Below, piece after piece: positions 11,018 through 22,820 of a stretch of 64,000 nucleotides of DNA. Source of the stretch: Isoetes taiwanensis (Eukaryota > Streptophyta > Lycopodiopsida > Isoetales > Isoetaceae); NCBI GenBank assembly GCA_021234155.1, contig JAJEKV010000002.1:14857428-14921427 (forward strand), given 5' to 3'. Position 1 is the first letter of the stretch. Each line of letters begins with the position of its first letter. Made by a program: the position numbers and the translations under genes. Below the pieces are notes generated by a model, which searched no databases, was not told the origin of the DNA, and saw only the letters and a program-made list of their open reading frames with translations.

Positions 11018-11705
11018 ACCAAAATGCGTACAAATTAAATATATACTCAATAATACGATCAATAATTGTATGTATATACTATCAATAATATTGGTGCGTA
11101 TAAATAGAGCATCCAATAGTTGAGGGCATCAACTTTAGCATGTGTTGCTTGTTATAGCTAGATAGCATATTGCGATCCTAATTCAACAGATCATGATTCC
11201 ATTTCCTGCCAGATGAATCATGACAACCTCTATAGATGTTGCTAGTGAGTATAGTCCTTGAAGACTAGCTGACTATTTGCTATCAATCCTAGATACAATT
11301 GTCCTAATTACTACCATGTTGTCGATGCACATTGTGGTCACTAATTAATTATATTATATTATATTATATTATATTTAATTATAGTTATGGCACCAAAATG
11401 CATACAAATGAACATATACTCAATAATACGACCAATAATTGTATGTATATACTATCAATAATGTTGTTGGGTATAAATAGAGCATCCAGTAGTTGAGGGC
11501 ATCAACTTTAACCTATGTTGCTTGTTGTAGCTAGATAGCATATTGCGATCCTAATTCAACAGATCATGATCCCATTTCCTGTCAGATGAATCATGACAAC
11601 CTCTATAGATGTTGCTAGTGAGTATAGTCCTTGAAGACTAGCTAACTGTTTGCTATCACTCTTAGATGCAATTGTCCTAATTACTACCATGTTGTGGTCC
11701 ATCAT
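11018..11705. repeat. Tandem duplication, period about 374 bp
   Basis: The segment beginning accaaaatgc at 11,018 is repeated from 11,392. Both copies share gcatattgcgatcctaattc and ctctatagatgttgctagtg with only scattered differences. Each copy holds a TATA-like gtataaatagagcatcca. The spacer carries an (atatt)n microsatellite at about 11,350-11,378. Confidence 0.85.
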
Positions 11706-11800
11706 ATATAGAATGGAGAGTGTGGTGCATATAAGGTTGAAAGGATCTCTAGACCACATGCTCACAATGAATAGTATATGTATATATAACCACATTATTA

Positions 11801-11880
11801 TTATTTTTTTTTTTGAAGGTAAGAATTTTTTGTATTGAACATATTGGAAGAATTACAATACAAAGATCCCTCATGGATCA
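11801..11880 (-). mobile_element. Poly(A) end of a retroposon (minus strand), second copy
   Basis: A run of T at 11,804-11,814 is followed by gaaggtaagaattttttgt. Read on the minus strand it matches the end at 6101-6170 (tcttacyttc plus poly(A)), so both belong to one family. Confidence 0.4.
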
Positions 11881-13074
11881 GATATGAATAAAGTATAAAG
11901 GATCCCTCATGGATCTGAATCATGTCTGCAGCTATAGTACTCATACGGCTCTCTCAACCTCTTCTTCTATCCAACTAATACTACAGTATGAACATCTTCT
12001 TAGCTAAATAGAATACTACAGGAGTTAAATCCGCATTTTCCACAAGTTGTAGACAAATCTTGAATGCTTCAAGAACCTCTTGCAAATTTAGAAATGAAGA
12101 GAAAAAGAGACAAAGGGTAACTGAACAATCTCCCTTCCTTCTTTAAAGAAGCTAATATGCTTGAACTATGATCCAATTCTCGCAGCTTTGCTACCAAATG
12201 TGAGATTGAAATGAGATGTTTTGCATTTTCATCCCTAAGTGCCGATCCAAACAACTTTGCAATAGGCTAGACACACGAATAGTATACCAAAACTCCCCTA
12301 AAGTTTGGCTCATGATATCCGGTCTTGATATGGAAGCGTCTTCACGGACACCAACAGCTCCCTAGCTTCGGCAATATCAAACAATCGACATCCTTGTTTT
12401 AAAACTGTAAAATTGTGACCAAGAACTTACAATCGCTCTTTCCAAGAAAACATCCCTAAATCTTCCCGCTAGCAAGAAAGAGCAAAGAGGAGGGGAAGAA
12501 AACCATCTTCGAGGATCCATCTAAAAAAGACTCTTTAAGAAGACAAACACTGCTTTCTTTCTAATTCCTTAAAATCTGCTTCACCTTATAGGCTCCAATC
12601 CAAAGTGATTTGCTTAAACAAAATCATCATTCTTGTTAAACATTAGAGGAAATTTGAAATCCATCATTTCATCCTCATAAGAATCCTCCAAAATGGAATG
12701 GCTTACCCTCTAACCATATTTTTAATTCTTAAGACCAACAACTTTATTGTTCTTGTTTTTTCCCATAAACTTTTGATCCACTTGTCAAAATGTTAGAAAA
12801 AATTTGTTGCATTAGGCGAATGAAAAGATCTTTCCAAAAATATATGGTTATGATGTATTTCAATATGGTCATATTCTAACCCTTAAAAATATGATTTTTT
12901 GCTTATTTCTTATATATTTATATCGTAAAGATGTATGAATGGGTTATCACTAGATAGATCTTTGTTAGAAAAACCTATTGCTTCCTTCAAAGAAGAGCCA
13001 GAACCCGGAATCATGAAAACCATCGATCAAAAGATATAATGAAAAAATGATACTAAGAAGACAGTTAGTTGCAA
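11881..13074. other. No gene recognised
   Basis: AT-rich sequence with short frames only. Part may be the body of the retroposon ending at 11,801. Confidence 0.4.
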
Positions 13075-13545
13075 TTTCCTAATTAATTACATGTTGTCGA
13101 TGCATATTTGGAATGAGATATACCGAGCTCTTTATTGGACATTATATTTAAAAAGCCGACATGGCATTTTAAGCATTTGCTTGGGACAAAATGTGATCAT
13201 TTTTTCCTCCCAAAAGATTGAAAAGCAAAAAGGCCAATGTTAGTGGCTTACCAAACACAAACCGTTGAGACCGCCTTTGAAGCCGCTTTTGTTGTAGAAT
13301 CAAAATCTGCAAATTCTTTCAAGAAAGAAACCCCATGGCCATTGGCAAACCCCACTAGCATCAGATTAGGGATTCGGTCCGCAAGATGGGTACATGTTTG
13401 CGATAAAATTACCGGGCCGAGGAGAAAGAGGGCTAATCCCCATGTTGTGGTCCATCCTATAGCCAAAAGCGGTGCATAAAGGTTGAAAGGATCTCCGCCA
13501 AGAAACCATTTTTTCGTTCTCTATATAACCACATTATGCTGGATA
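13075..13545. repeat. Degenerate relative of the 11.0-11.8 kb repeat
   Basis: Shares with the end of the 11.4 kb copy catgttgtggtccatc, gtgcataaaggttgaaagga and tatataaccacatta in the same order. About 270 bp with unrelated short frames intervene. Confidence 0.6.
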
Positions 13546-14589
13546 ATTATATTAGTCTAGTATTACTGTTATTTAGCTTCCATTTGTGTGATTTCTACTC
13601 TTGAATGCGTTAATTAAGAGATCACTGTCTTGTGTTTATTTGGGTCATGCTTGTTGTATTTTTATCTTTCATGTGCATATTTCTCTTTAATGTAAAGTGA
13701 TGTATTCCTATACATGACTCTTAGACCACTCTAGACTGAAAGTAGTCAAGTAGCAATTTACAAATTAGCAGCTATCGGTGCAACTGCAGATCTCTCCATG
13801 CATTTCTGTGATGACTATACCGGATGGTAGATGGGAATATAAGGAAAGGATTTCTAAAGTAAATTTGGACATAGTCTACAACGCTAAGTATAGGATTAGA
13901 TGACTTTCGATAAAACGATTCTGCACACGATTTTTCTTGTAAGGCGTACAAGTTTAGGTGACTAACGACCTGCCACAATTCAACAAAATGGTAAGATTTC
14001 TATGTGTATAGATAGATACGCAATATGGATATTCACCCAATATAGGGAAAACGTGACAGCAAGCGTGACAGTAAAGAAGTCCACTCAGAATACAGGAAAG
14101 GTGGTAGCATGCAAGACAGTAAAATATTAGTTAAACAATATAGCAACCCCAGAACACAGGAACAGGTACACAGGAATAATGGAAAACCCAAGTATACAGA
14201 AACAGTAGGGAAGACAGAAGACAGATACTCATAACAGCGGACAGATTGGGGAAAATGTTAAAAATGTTAAACAAGCAGCTGGAAACAGGGGGATGCTAAA
14301 AATATATACCAAGGCCAGAATGTACAAGGGCAAAGGATAAATAAACAAGGGGGAGCCACAGAACCAACATAAAGCGAAAAGGACAAGGGTGGTAAACTCG
14401 GGATAGACTCAAAAACTCGAAAACTGATGGGAGTAAAGTAAACAGATGAGATCCGAAAACAACAAAGTGTAAGGCCGATGGAGAGCAGATAGAAAAGAAC
14501 AGACGCATTGGACGGACAATGAAAACAAGGGAGAAAGGCAAATCAAAGGGAGCAAAAGCGGACAGCATAAAGTGCGGAACAGAGAGTTC

Positions 14590-14945
14590 CAACCTCCGCC
14601 GCACGCCAGTATAGCGAGGGCTAGACCCACCAACTGGTTAACTGAAGTACTACAAATCTAGAAAAGGTAAAATATATAAGGTCCCAAGACCGTATGAGTA
14701 AAAGGTGGATGTAATAAGATACGGACGAGAGGCTCAAAACCACCGCACACCGTGATAGCGAGGGCTAGACCCACCAACTGGTAAATGACCACTATAAACT
14801 CAAAAAGCAAGTGCAAATGCACAAACCATAAAATGCAAAATAAGAGTAAAAAAGCGGACGGAATAAGCTACTGACGACAGAGGCTCACCACACCGTATTG
14901 ACCAAAGATAGCGAGGGCTAGACCCACCAACCGTATCCGCCGCCC
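14590..14945 (+). repeat. Three tandem LINE leader monomers (copy B)
   Basis: The core gatagcgagggctagaccc, followed by accaac, occurs near 14,612, 14,754 and 14,908, spaced about 142 and 154 bp. Each is preceded by a variant of ccgcacaccg, and the second and third are followed by ccactayaaactcaaa. Confidence 0.82.
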
Positions 14946-15329
14946 ACTACAAACTCAAATACTCAAAGACACAAGCGGCCACGCAGGTACATGGACAAGC
15001 ACATAAATAAATGGACGTGGAAGGACGGGAATCGAATCCCATGACACAAAAAGGGGATCATCGCCAGACAATCATTATAGAAGGGGATATTGAAATACTC
15101 GAGGAACAGAGCAAATATTAAATAATGGAGGCCGAATAATTAACGGGCATTCCAATATTCAAAATTCAAAATCAGGATTAACGGCGAATTTTTGAATTAA
15201 CGGACCGCTTGAGGCTTTCGTATATATATACCGGACCAGAACGAATATAGCAAAGATAGCATCGCATGGAAAGCTGCGCTGATCACGCTTGACGACGAAG
15301 AACACAGCGGCACAGCACATCCTCAAGCT

Positions 15330-16410
15330 ATGGCGGAAAGCATCAACCTTAGTCAGACCAAGAGAGCAGAGGGGGCAAGAGCACCAGCGAGTCAACAGGA
15401 TCTCAAAGATTTTCTAGCACAGATAAACAAGCAGCTGGAGACTAGGATACCCAGCATGGATGCACTCAACACGCTAGCGGAATCAGTCAATCGAAACAAG
15501 GTAGCCATTGCCCCAAGATGGACGGAGGATAGTAGGAGTGGAAAAGACAAGCGAGGAAATGCAGCGCAGAATGGACGAGATTGAGGAGGAGAAAGCCAAG
15601 ATCCTGAATAGGTTGGTTGAATTAGAAAAAGGAAATGTTCAATTGAATGCATGGGAGTCATTTGATAAAATAAAACCGCATATTGTAGAGTATGAGGAAC
15701 AGACTAGAATTAGGCATGACGTTAGGCTTATAGGGATAGCAGAGAAACCTAACGAGGATACATACCAAGTGACTGCAGAGGTGATAGAGGTGGTCTTCAA
15801 ATAACACAGGAGCATCATTGTCAAGGCAGTACGATCGGGTCAATGGAGGGGGAGAGCGAGACATATAAACCTGACACTCAGGGATCGATCAGCCAAGGAG
15901 AGGGTATTGCGGACAGGATCCAGGCTGAGAAACAGGATCAAGGTACAGGAAGCACTAATGGTAATGCAAAGGCAGGGGCTACATAGGGAGCTGGCCAAGG
16001 CCAGAGAACTGAACCAGGTGGGGATACAGGCGGGGGTCAAAAATGGCAGGGTGTTCTTGCACAAAAGAGTACGAGAACTGACAGGAACGGGACAGGACCA
16101 AAGATCGGGAGCTCAGGAGCCAGGGAGGTTGACGGATGGGGAGATGGATGTGGAGAAGGAGAATACCAACCCACAGGGGGGCTCTGCACAGGTGCACGGG
16201 AACACAACGGTGGCAACAGTAGCCCCCGACACGAGTCAGTACAGAGGGGAAGAAAGAGGGGGAAAAGGGGCCGGCGTAGACCGAATAGCACGAGCCGGGA
16301 ATATGAATCCAACCCCGACCATGAAAACAAGAGGGAGACCAAGAAGATTGGGAAACGGAGCAGAACACACGGACACCCAGAGAGAGCAACCTCGAGGAAA
16401 GAGACGCTGA
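15330..16410 (+). pseudogene. LINE ORF1 protein, broken (copy B)
   Basis: Same protein as the intact ORF1 at 634-1671. It opens MAESINLSQTKRAEG, then SQQDLKDFLAQ. A frameshift near 15,505-15,540 and an in-frame TAA at 15,802-15,804 break it. The coiled-coil part (VEKTSEEMQRRMDEIEEE), the RRM-like part (HDVRLIGIAEKPNED) and the C-terminal AT-hook core (TRGRPRR) are all recognisable. Its stop TGA again overlaps the first codons of the ORF2 frame. Confidence 0.85.
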
Positions 16411-19400
16411 AGATTTGGTATTGGAACTGCACTGGGTACCCTTGGGATGATGGGGAGAGGCTGGAAGGGGCACACGGTTCTGATATAATATGTCTGGTGG
16501 AGACGTGGGAGCACAACATAAAAAGACTGCCAGAGGAGGAAGGGTACCAACTGTTCACATGCTGGAAGGACAAAAACTTCAAGATTGGAAGAGGGAGTGC
16601 AGGATTAGCCTGTTATGTTAAAGAAAATGTAGTAAAAAGTGCATGTATTTTGCAATCGGATGTCAATAAGAAATACATGGTCTTGAGTATACAATTATAG
16701 AACAAAATAGAGTTAATTCTGATTTTAGCTTATTACCCACCAAACAGTGATAAACTAGAACTGTTAGAACTGGGGGAGACTATGATGAAATGGAAAGAAT
16801 AGGGTCCAATGATATTAATAGGCGATCTGAACGCCAGAACAGGGCAGGAACAGGCACAAATCACGAGTATGGAAGACACAAATGGAAAATGGACTAGCGC
16901 GACAAGATCAGAGGAATGGGACAGGAGTACAGAAGACAGAGCAGAAGTCAATGCCGGGGGGAGCTACTACTTGAGATATGCTCGACTACAGGGGTCACTA
17001 TAGCCAACGGAGTACAAAAGTGGGAGGGGTCAGGGAAGTACACGAGCCAGAATGCACAGGGGAAAAGTATAGTGGATTATGTGATAATGAATGACACTGC
17101 AGCGGAGATAGTATCGGGATTCATGCTCCTAGAATGGCCGATCGGTAAAAGGGAGAGCCACAGACCTATACAGCTTTCACTTACGGAGGACGAATACACC
17201 CCGAAAGACCGGCAACAAGAAACGGAGGAAATTAACGGGAAACTGAAAATACAGTTCCAAGAGAAACAAGTAGATGTATTCGTGCAGTACGTCCAAGAAG
17301 AAATGGGGAAATGGAATTGGGGGGCGCACAGGGCAGACGAAAATGGAGACAGGCTTAATGATATAACAGTAAAAGTTGCAACTGAGGTTTTTGGAAAGAG
17401 AAGAAGAAAAAGGGGGAGGGATGCGTTCAAGGCCTCGAGCTGGTATGACGATGAGTGCAGAGAACAGAAAAGAAGGGTCAGAGAGCAGAGAGGAAGGGAG
17501 ACATATCAAACCGAGAAAAAGGTATATCTGAAAATGCTGAGAGCAAAGAGAAACAAAAATCTGGTACAACACCAATGGGGACTGGCTAAACTCCTGAAAA
17601 AGCAACCCCGGAAATTCTGGAGAGGGTTTAAAGGGAAAGGACAAGGGAACCAGAAAAATGGCAGCACACAAGAGGATATTGGGGCAGACGGATGGGAGAG
17701 ATACCTGGAGAAACTGTATAAGACTGGAGCATCCCCAGCACCAATACCAGAATTACAAGGGATGGACAAGCCATGTTTTAACACACAGGAAGTGATGATG
17801 ACATTGAATAGAATGGCCAATAACAAAGCCCCAGACCTATACGGGTTAACAGTGGAACTATTAAAATGTGCAGATTCAGTAATCGTGAAACAGGTGACAG
17901 ATATTTTTAACGGCATCATACACACAGGACTACCAGCTAGATGGGCGTATAACAGGGTGATACCCCTACACAAGGGAGGGAGCAGACAGGAACCTAGAAA
18001 TTACAGAACTATAATAGTGAGTTCCATTTTCGCAAAATGGTTTGGAAAAGTTTTAGACAATAAGCTGAAGCATTGGGCAGAGGGAGGGAACCGGAGAGCA
18101 CAGGGACAGGCAGGGTTCAGGCCGGAACACTCAACAACAGACCACCTAGTGACTCAGGTACTGGTAGAACAGAACAGAAACCAAAGGAAGAAAATAATAT
18201 GCTGCTTTGTGGACTTTAGGAAAGCTTTTGACACAGTTCCAAGGGAAAAACTAATACAAAGGCTTATAGATATGCATGCACCAAAGGATATGGTAGGGGC
18301 AATTGCAAGACTGTACTATAATGTATATGCGAAAATGGAAGAAGAAGGGAAAGCGATAGACTGTGACACGGGGGTCAAACAGGGGTGCCCACTATCCCCC
18401 ACATTGTTTGGAATATACATAGATGTATTACAGGATTTTATAGCAGAACAACAAGGGGACACAGACGCCCCTATTCTAGGGGACACCAAAGTACCCATCA
18501 TGCTATATGCAGATGACCTGAGCATGATGGCCACAAAGAACAAGGGGATGCACAGGTTACTGAAACTGCTGGAAAACTTCTGCGAAAAGACAGGGCTGAC
18601 AGTTAATCTCGCAAAAACCAAAATATTCTTTTTCGGCCACAAAAGTAGGCATAAACCGTTTAAATATCTTGGAACAGAACTAGAAGAATCAACAGAATAC
18701 AGGTATCTGGGATACGATGCGCACGTCACAGGGAAATGGGCTAAAGGGGCAGATCAGACAGCCATCGGAAGCTATTACAATATGAAAAATTTCTGCAACA
18801 AAAGCAGGATAATAAGCTGGGAAATCAAATGCTATCTGTTCAGCGCAGCAGTAGTTGCAACTACACAGCTATATGGGGCAGAGGCCTGGGGGCCGGGCCT
18901 GACAGAGAAGAAATGGGAAAAGCAAGAAGGAATTTACAGGCAATGGCATAAACAGGAATTTAAGCTGAGAACGAATACACCACAGACAACTATAGTATAT
19001 GAGACAGGGCAGAAACCGATGGAAGTAAGGGCATGGGAAAGGACCATCAGATATCTCATAAGGAACAATGCAGGTGGAAAACCGAATAAGCTAGCGAGCA
19101 TCGCGATCAGTGAATCAGCGAAAGCCCACATAATCGAGAGCAACTGATGGTTTAGGGATGTAGCAATATGGACAAGGAAAATGGGGATGAGTCTGAGTGA
19201 CATCATTAGTGAAGGAGAATGGAATGACGAATGGACAAACAAAGCCACGCAAGCTTGGTTGCAAAATCACACGGGGCCCAAGGCAACATGGCTTATGACA
19301 GTATTCAACCCGGGGCAACAGATAGGACAGCAGATGTATCAGGATAATCTACTAGGAAAAGCCAGGAAGGATATCCTAGCAAGATTCAGAATGGGAAGCC

Positions 19401-19651
19401 ACGACCTAAGAATTGAAAAGGACAGGTGGCAGGGAATAGAGAGAGAGGATCGGTTATGCAGAATTTGTGACAGAGGGGAAGTGGAAGATGAAAATCATAT
19501 GCTAAATGAATGCCCGGTATATGAAAGCATCAGGAACAGGTACAGAGATATAAGGTGGGGCCAGCCCGTACACACCATGATGACAAGGCCAGAAACAATG
19601 AGGGATCCGCGTTTAATAATGAAAAACGGCAAGGCACCGAGAGGTACATAA
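16404..19651 (+). pseudogene. LINE ORF2 with long open reverse transcriptase (copy B)
   Basis: Endonuclease first (IWYWNCTGYPWDDGERLE, then GDLNARTG), with TAG stops at 16,698-16,700 and 16,801-16,803 and a frameshift near 16,920. From 16,916 the frame is open to 19,147 and contains the reverse transcriptase motifs NNKAPDLYG, FVDFRKAFDTVP, QGCPLSPTLFGIYID and YADDLSMMATKNKG. A single TGA at 19,145-19,147 stands where copy C has a glycine codon (ESKGWF), after which the same frame runs on to 19,651 through the C-terminal finger CRICDRGEVEDENHMLNEC (C-x2-C-x9-H-x4-C). In life the protein would work in the nucleus by target-primed reverse transcription. About four changes separate it from an open frame. 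Confidence 0.9.
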
Positions 19652-19912
19652 AGAAAAAGGGCTTCTGTTATGAAACGCCTGAGAGGCGCAACATAACCGC
19701 CCTGAAAACGCTCAGCTCAAAGCTGATTGATAACGACGCACCCGTGCACGGCCATGAAGCCGATCCAAAGCGGGGTGCCGGTATTAATAGAGAAAAGTAA
19801 AGCCTTCAGAAAAGGCTACATTGTAAACCAGCATGATGTGCTAGTAGCGCCCGTAAGGGAGCTCGCCCATGCTACATAAGTCCACGGGCCTCAGGGTACA
19901 AGGGACAATAAT

Positions 19913-19913
19913 G

Positions 19914-19951
<38 letters not shown>
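19913..19951 (+). repeat. LINE copy B 3' tail, (TATC)n
   Basis: Directly after the conserved 3' UTR end agggacaataatg come about nine TATC units. Copies A and C have a pentamer here. Confidence 0.85.
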
Positions 19952-19952
<1 letters not shown>

Positions 19953-20080
19953 TTCTCATCCTAGTCATGGTACAAAATGTGGGCTTTCTATATGTGGATT
20001 CCCTATACCACGGTGTGAAATACATACCCAATTTAGTACCAATGCAACATTTTGCACCGTGACATAAACACATATATGAA

Positions 20081-20480
20081 TATGTAGCAAAATAACAGGG
20101 GGTTCCAGGGGGATTTCATATAGATATAATTCTTGAAACCATAGACCATATCCCTAAAACAATTCAATGGGTTATTATAAAAAAAAACATAGATTTAAGA
20201 TAAAAAATAGTCACATTAGCTCACCCTTAGATTGGTTAAAAGTCGCCTTATTAGGACATTGAGTTATTTTGGTAGAGGTTGTCCCCTATTTCATATTCTA
20301 AAAGCTTAAAATAAAACCGTATAGAGGCTCGATATACCATCAAAACCTTAGGCAAACTCGTATTCGACATCTTAAAATCATAGGCGTCCCCAATCATAAT
20401 TGAGCATAATCGAAACGAGAGGTGTCCAGAGGCTCCAACATACAGTCTGGGCCATCGGATTGACATATCCGACGACAGTA
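20081..20480. repeat. Dispersed repeat of about 400 bp, copy 1
   Basis: Begins tatgtagcaaaataacaggg and includes aaacaattcaatgggttatt and ccagaggctccaacatayag. The whole stretch matches 55,177-55,590 in the same orientation. It has no coding potential, and its class (solo LTR or non-autonomous element) is open. Confidence 0.8.
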
Positions 20481-22555
20481 AGCTCTTTTAAAATAATGAA
20501 TTCTTACACAAATCACAAGCCCTCAATGCTGACATATCTTTTGCCTTGTCTACATCTATTAAATCTCCACTCAGCAACTGTTGAATTGTGCCAGGCTTGT
20601 CTCTTATTTTCCTGATGGGTTCTTTGTCTATGCAACTCAGCGAGGGTTGATTCATTTTGGTTCCGCAATTTCTTGTCCCAACCCTCCTGTAAAAAGATCG
20701 ATACATCTGCTATAAGAAGTTGCCAAGTGAACATCTATGTTGAGTGAACTTGAATAATGCATTTTTTGCTTGCTTATGGGCCTATCCATTCCTTATGTAT
20801 TTCAAATTCAAAATGACTTCCATATTTTCTGATACGACACACACCATGTGCAAAGAGAATGTGAATATGGTGTGTCAAAGTGGCTTCACCCCATGCGATG
20901 TGGAAAGATACAGTGAAATTTGTGATGTCCTCCTAGAATTTGAAGACAACATTTTTTTGTACGACCTTTTCTCTCTTTTTTTTTTTTTTTTTTTCTTTTT
21001 GCATTTCCTTCTAAATCCTGCTATGCTGTGGGTTTCTACAAGCATGATCTACCACAATCATTTCGATCATCTTTAGCTGCCAGAAGATCCTTGTAAGCAT
21101 CCCAAATACCAAATGAATCTTCTTTTGCGAAAGGCAAAAACTCTTAGCCTTTGGACCACCTATAATGCACTTCAGGGGACTATCCGAAAACTTTTAGATC
21201 TTGAAGTATTTTATAGTGCCTGCCATGAAGACCTATATGAGACTTTCTCAACCTCGTGCATGATAGGTTCTCTAGAGGTTTGGGGTGAAAGAAAACATGA
21301 TACTCATGTAAACCATCTTGTCTATCATTCTTAAAAAAACATGATGGGTGCACATGTGTACTCTTCTTAACAGAATTGGAAGAACTAGTATCAAGATAGC
21401 ATCCTTGTCTTCTTTATTTGGTGGTCCACTTTGGGCACACTCTAGAGTATCTTTCTAGTTTCATCCAAATCTTTTCTCTTGCATAGAGATTATAGAAACA
21501 AGCATGAGTAGTCTTACATTCACCATGCTTCACCCGATACTGATACATGCATTTGATTGTTTCTAAAGTGATAGCAAGACGCTACTCAACCTCATACTTG
21601 CAATATTCAGGAACTGCAAGCTTTTCTCCAATCTCTGAGATGCAATTATAGTAGGAATGGGTGTTTGATAAAAAAACACATTTCGGCATACTGTGATTTT
21701 CCTCTGATACCTGAAATAAACTAAACCCTCAAATGTGATTCAGGCTGGACTTAAAATATATTATCTTTATTTAACTCTTCATTAGATAATGTATCCAAAG
21801 CTCTGTCATTAGAGTCAGTGAAACCCTCTTGTACTTCTCGCCTTTCACCAATTCTATCTCATCCAACCTCAACACACTTCTTAATTTACCAGTGCACTCT
21901 TCTACCTTCATGTCATAGAATAGGAAGAAAAGAAAGCTGAAGCATTCTAGGTAAGTCTATTCAGCAATTGTTATTTTTAGTAAGAAAGTGTTACCAAAGA
22001 TTTCCTTCTTCTTACCTTTAGTATGATATGGCAATGTATCCAAATTGACACTGCTCTTGCATTTGTTTGTTTCACGATGATCTACAAGCTCTTACACTAG
22101 TCATCCATGGTGGTAGATTAATTTTGGTGATGCCTTGCTGTTTAAGGCCATTCTGCAGGCATCTAAGCAAAGCAACATAAGCCTATCTACTTATTTTGAC
22201 ATTATCACATAGTTCTTGCATTGATTCTGAGGTTTGACTGTTCCCCAAAACCTGCAACACTTGTAGTACAACTTTGCTAAGAAGTCGTATCTAGTTAAAG
22301 TGGGTCTCATTCCATTCCCACTTTTTTTTGGAACCGCATTATTACTTTAGAAGATGCCTGTTTTCCTGTGTGAAAAAAAAATGGTAAGGAAAATTACGTG
22401 GTCTACTTTTCTCGGTTAAAGAGCACAACTAAAACTAATGAAAATGCTATCTCTCTGTAAACAAAGTGCTGATCTGCCCTGAATTTTTATTCATAAAAAA
22501 ATTCATTAGATTGTATTTTACAATGGTTGAAGATACCATGATGGTCGGGCTGGCA
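20481..22555. other. No gene recognised
   Basis: Short frames, poly(T) runs (20,979-20,995) and AT-rich sequence. The plus-strand frame at 21,113-21,334 looks partly protein-like (CHEDLYETFSTSC) but I see no family and no splice support. Confidence 0.4.
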
Positions 22556-22820
22556 CAAATAGAATAGAATAGAATAGAATACATTTGTATCCTTTGTGCC
22601 ATAAGGCCCCTGGACTTGTGTAGCATGGGCGAGCTCCCTAAAAGGGTGCTACTAGCACATCACGCTGTTACAATGTAGCCTTTTCGGAAGGCTGACTTTT
22701 TCCTTTTAATACCGGCACCCCGCTTTTACCTCGGCTTCTTGGCCGTGCAGTGATGCGTCATTATCAATCAGCTTTTAGCTGAGCAATTTGTGTGAGGCTA
22801 TATGAGTCGTTTTGTACGGA

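Larger units (their letters stand above)
14036..19951 (+). mobile_element. LINE copy B
   Basis: A near full-length member of the same LINE family as copies A and C: leader with three monomers, ORF1, ORF2, 3' UTR and a TATC tail, about 5.9 kb. The 5' border is approximate, taken where similarity to the leader of copy C fades. The reverse transcriptase frame is open for 743 codons, the longest of the three copies, and continues past a single stop for about 160 more. No target-site duplication could be fixed. Confidence 0.92.

Noticed and set aside
14296-14633. Minus frames of 74-102 codons
   Set aside because: They lie in the LINE copy B leader and follow its base composition.
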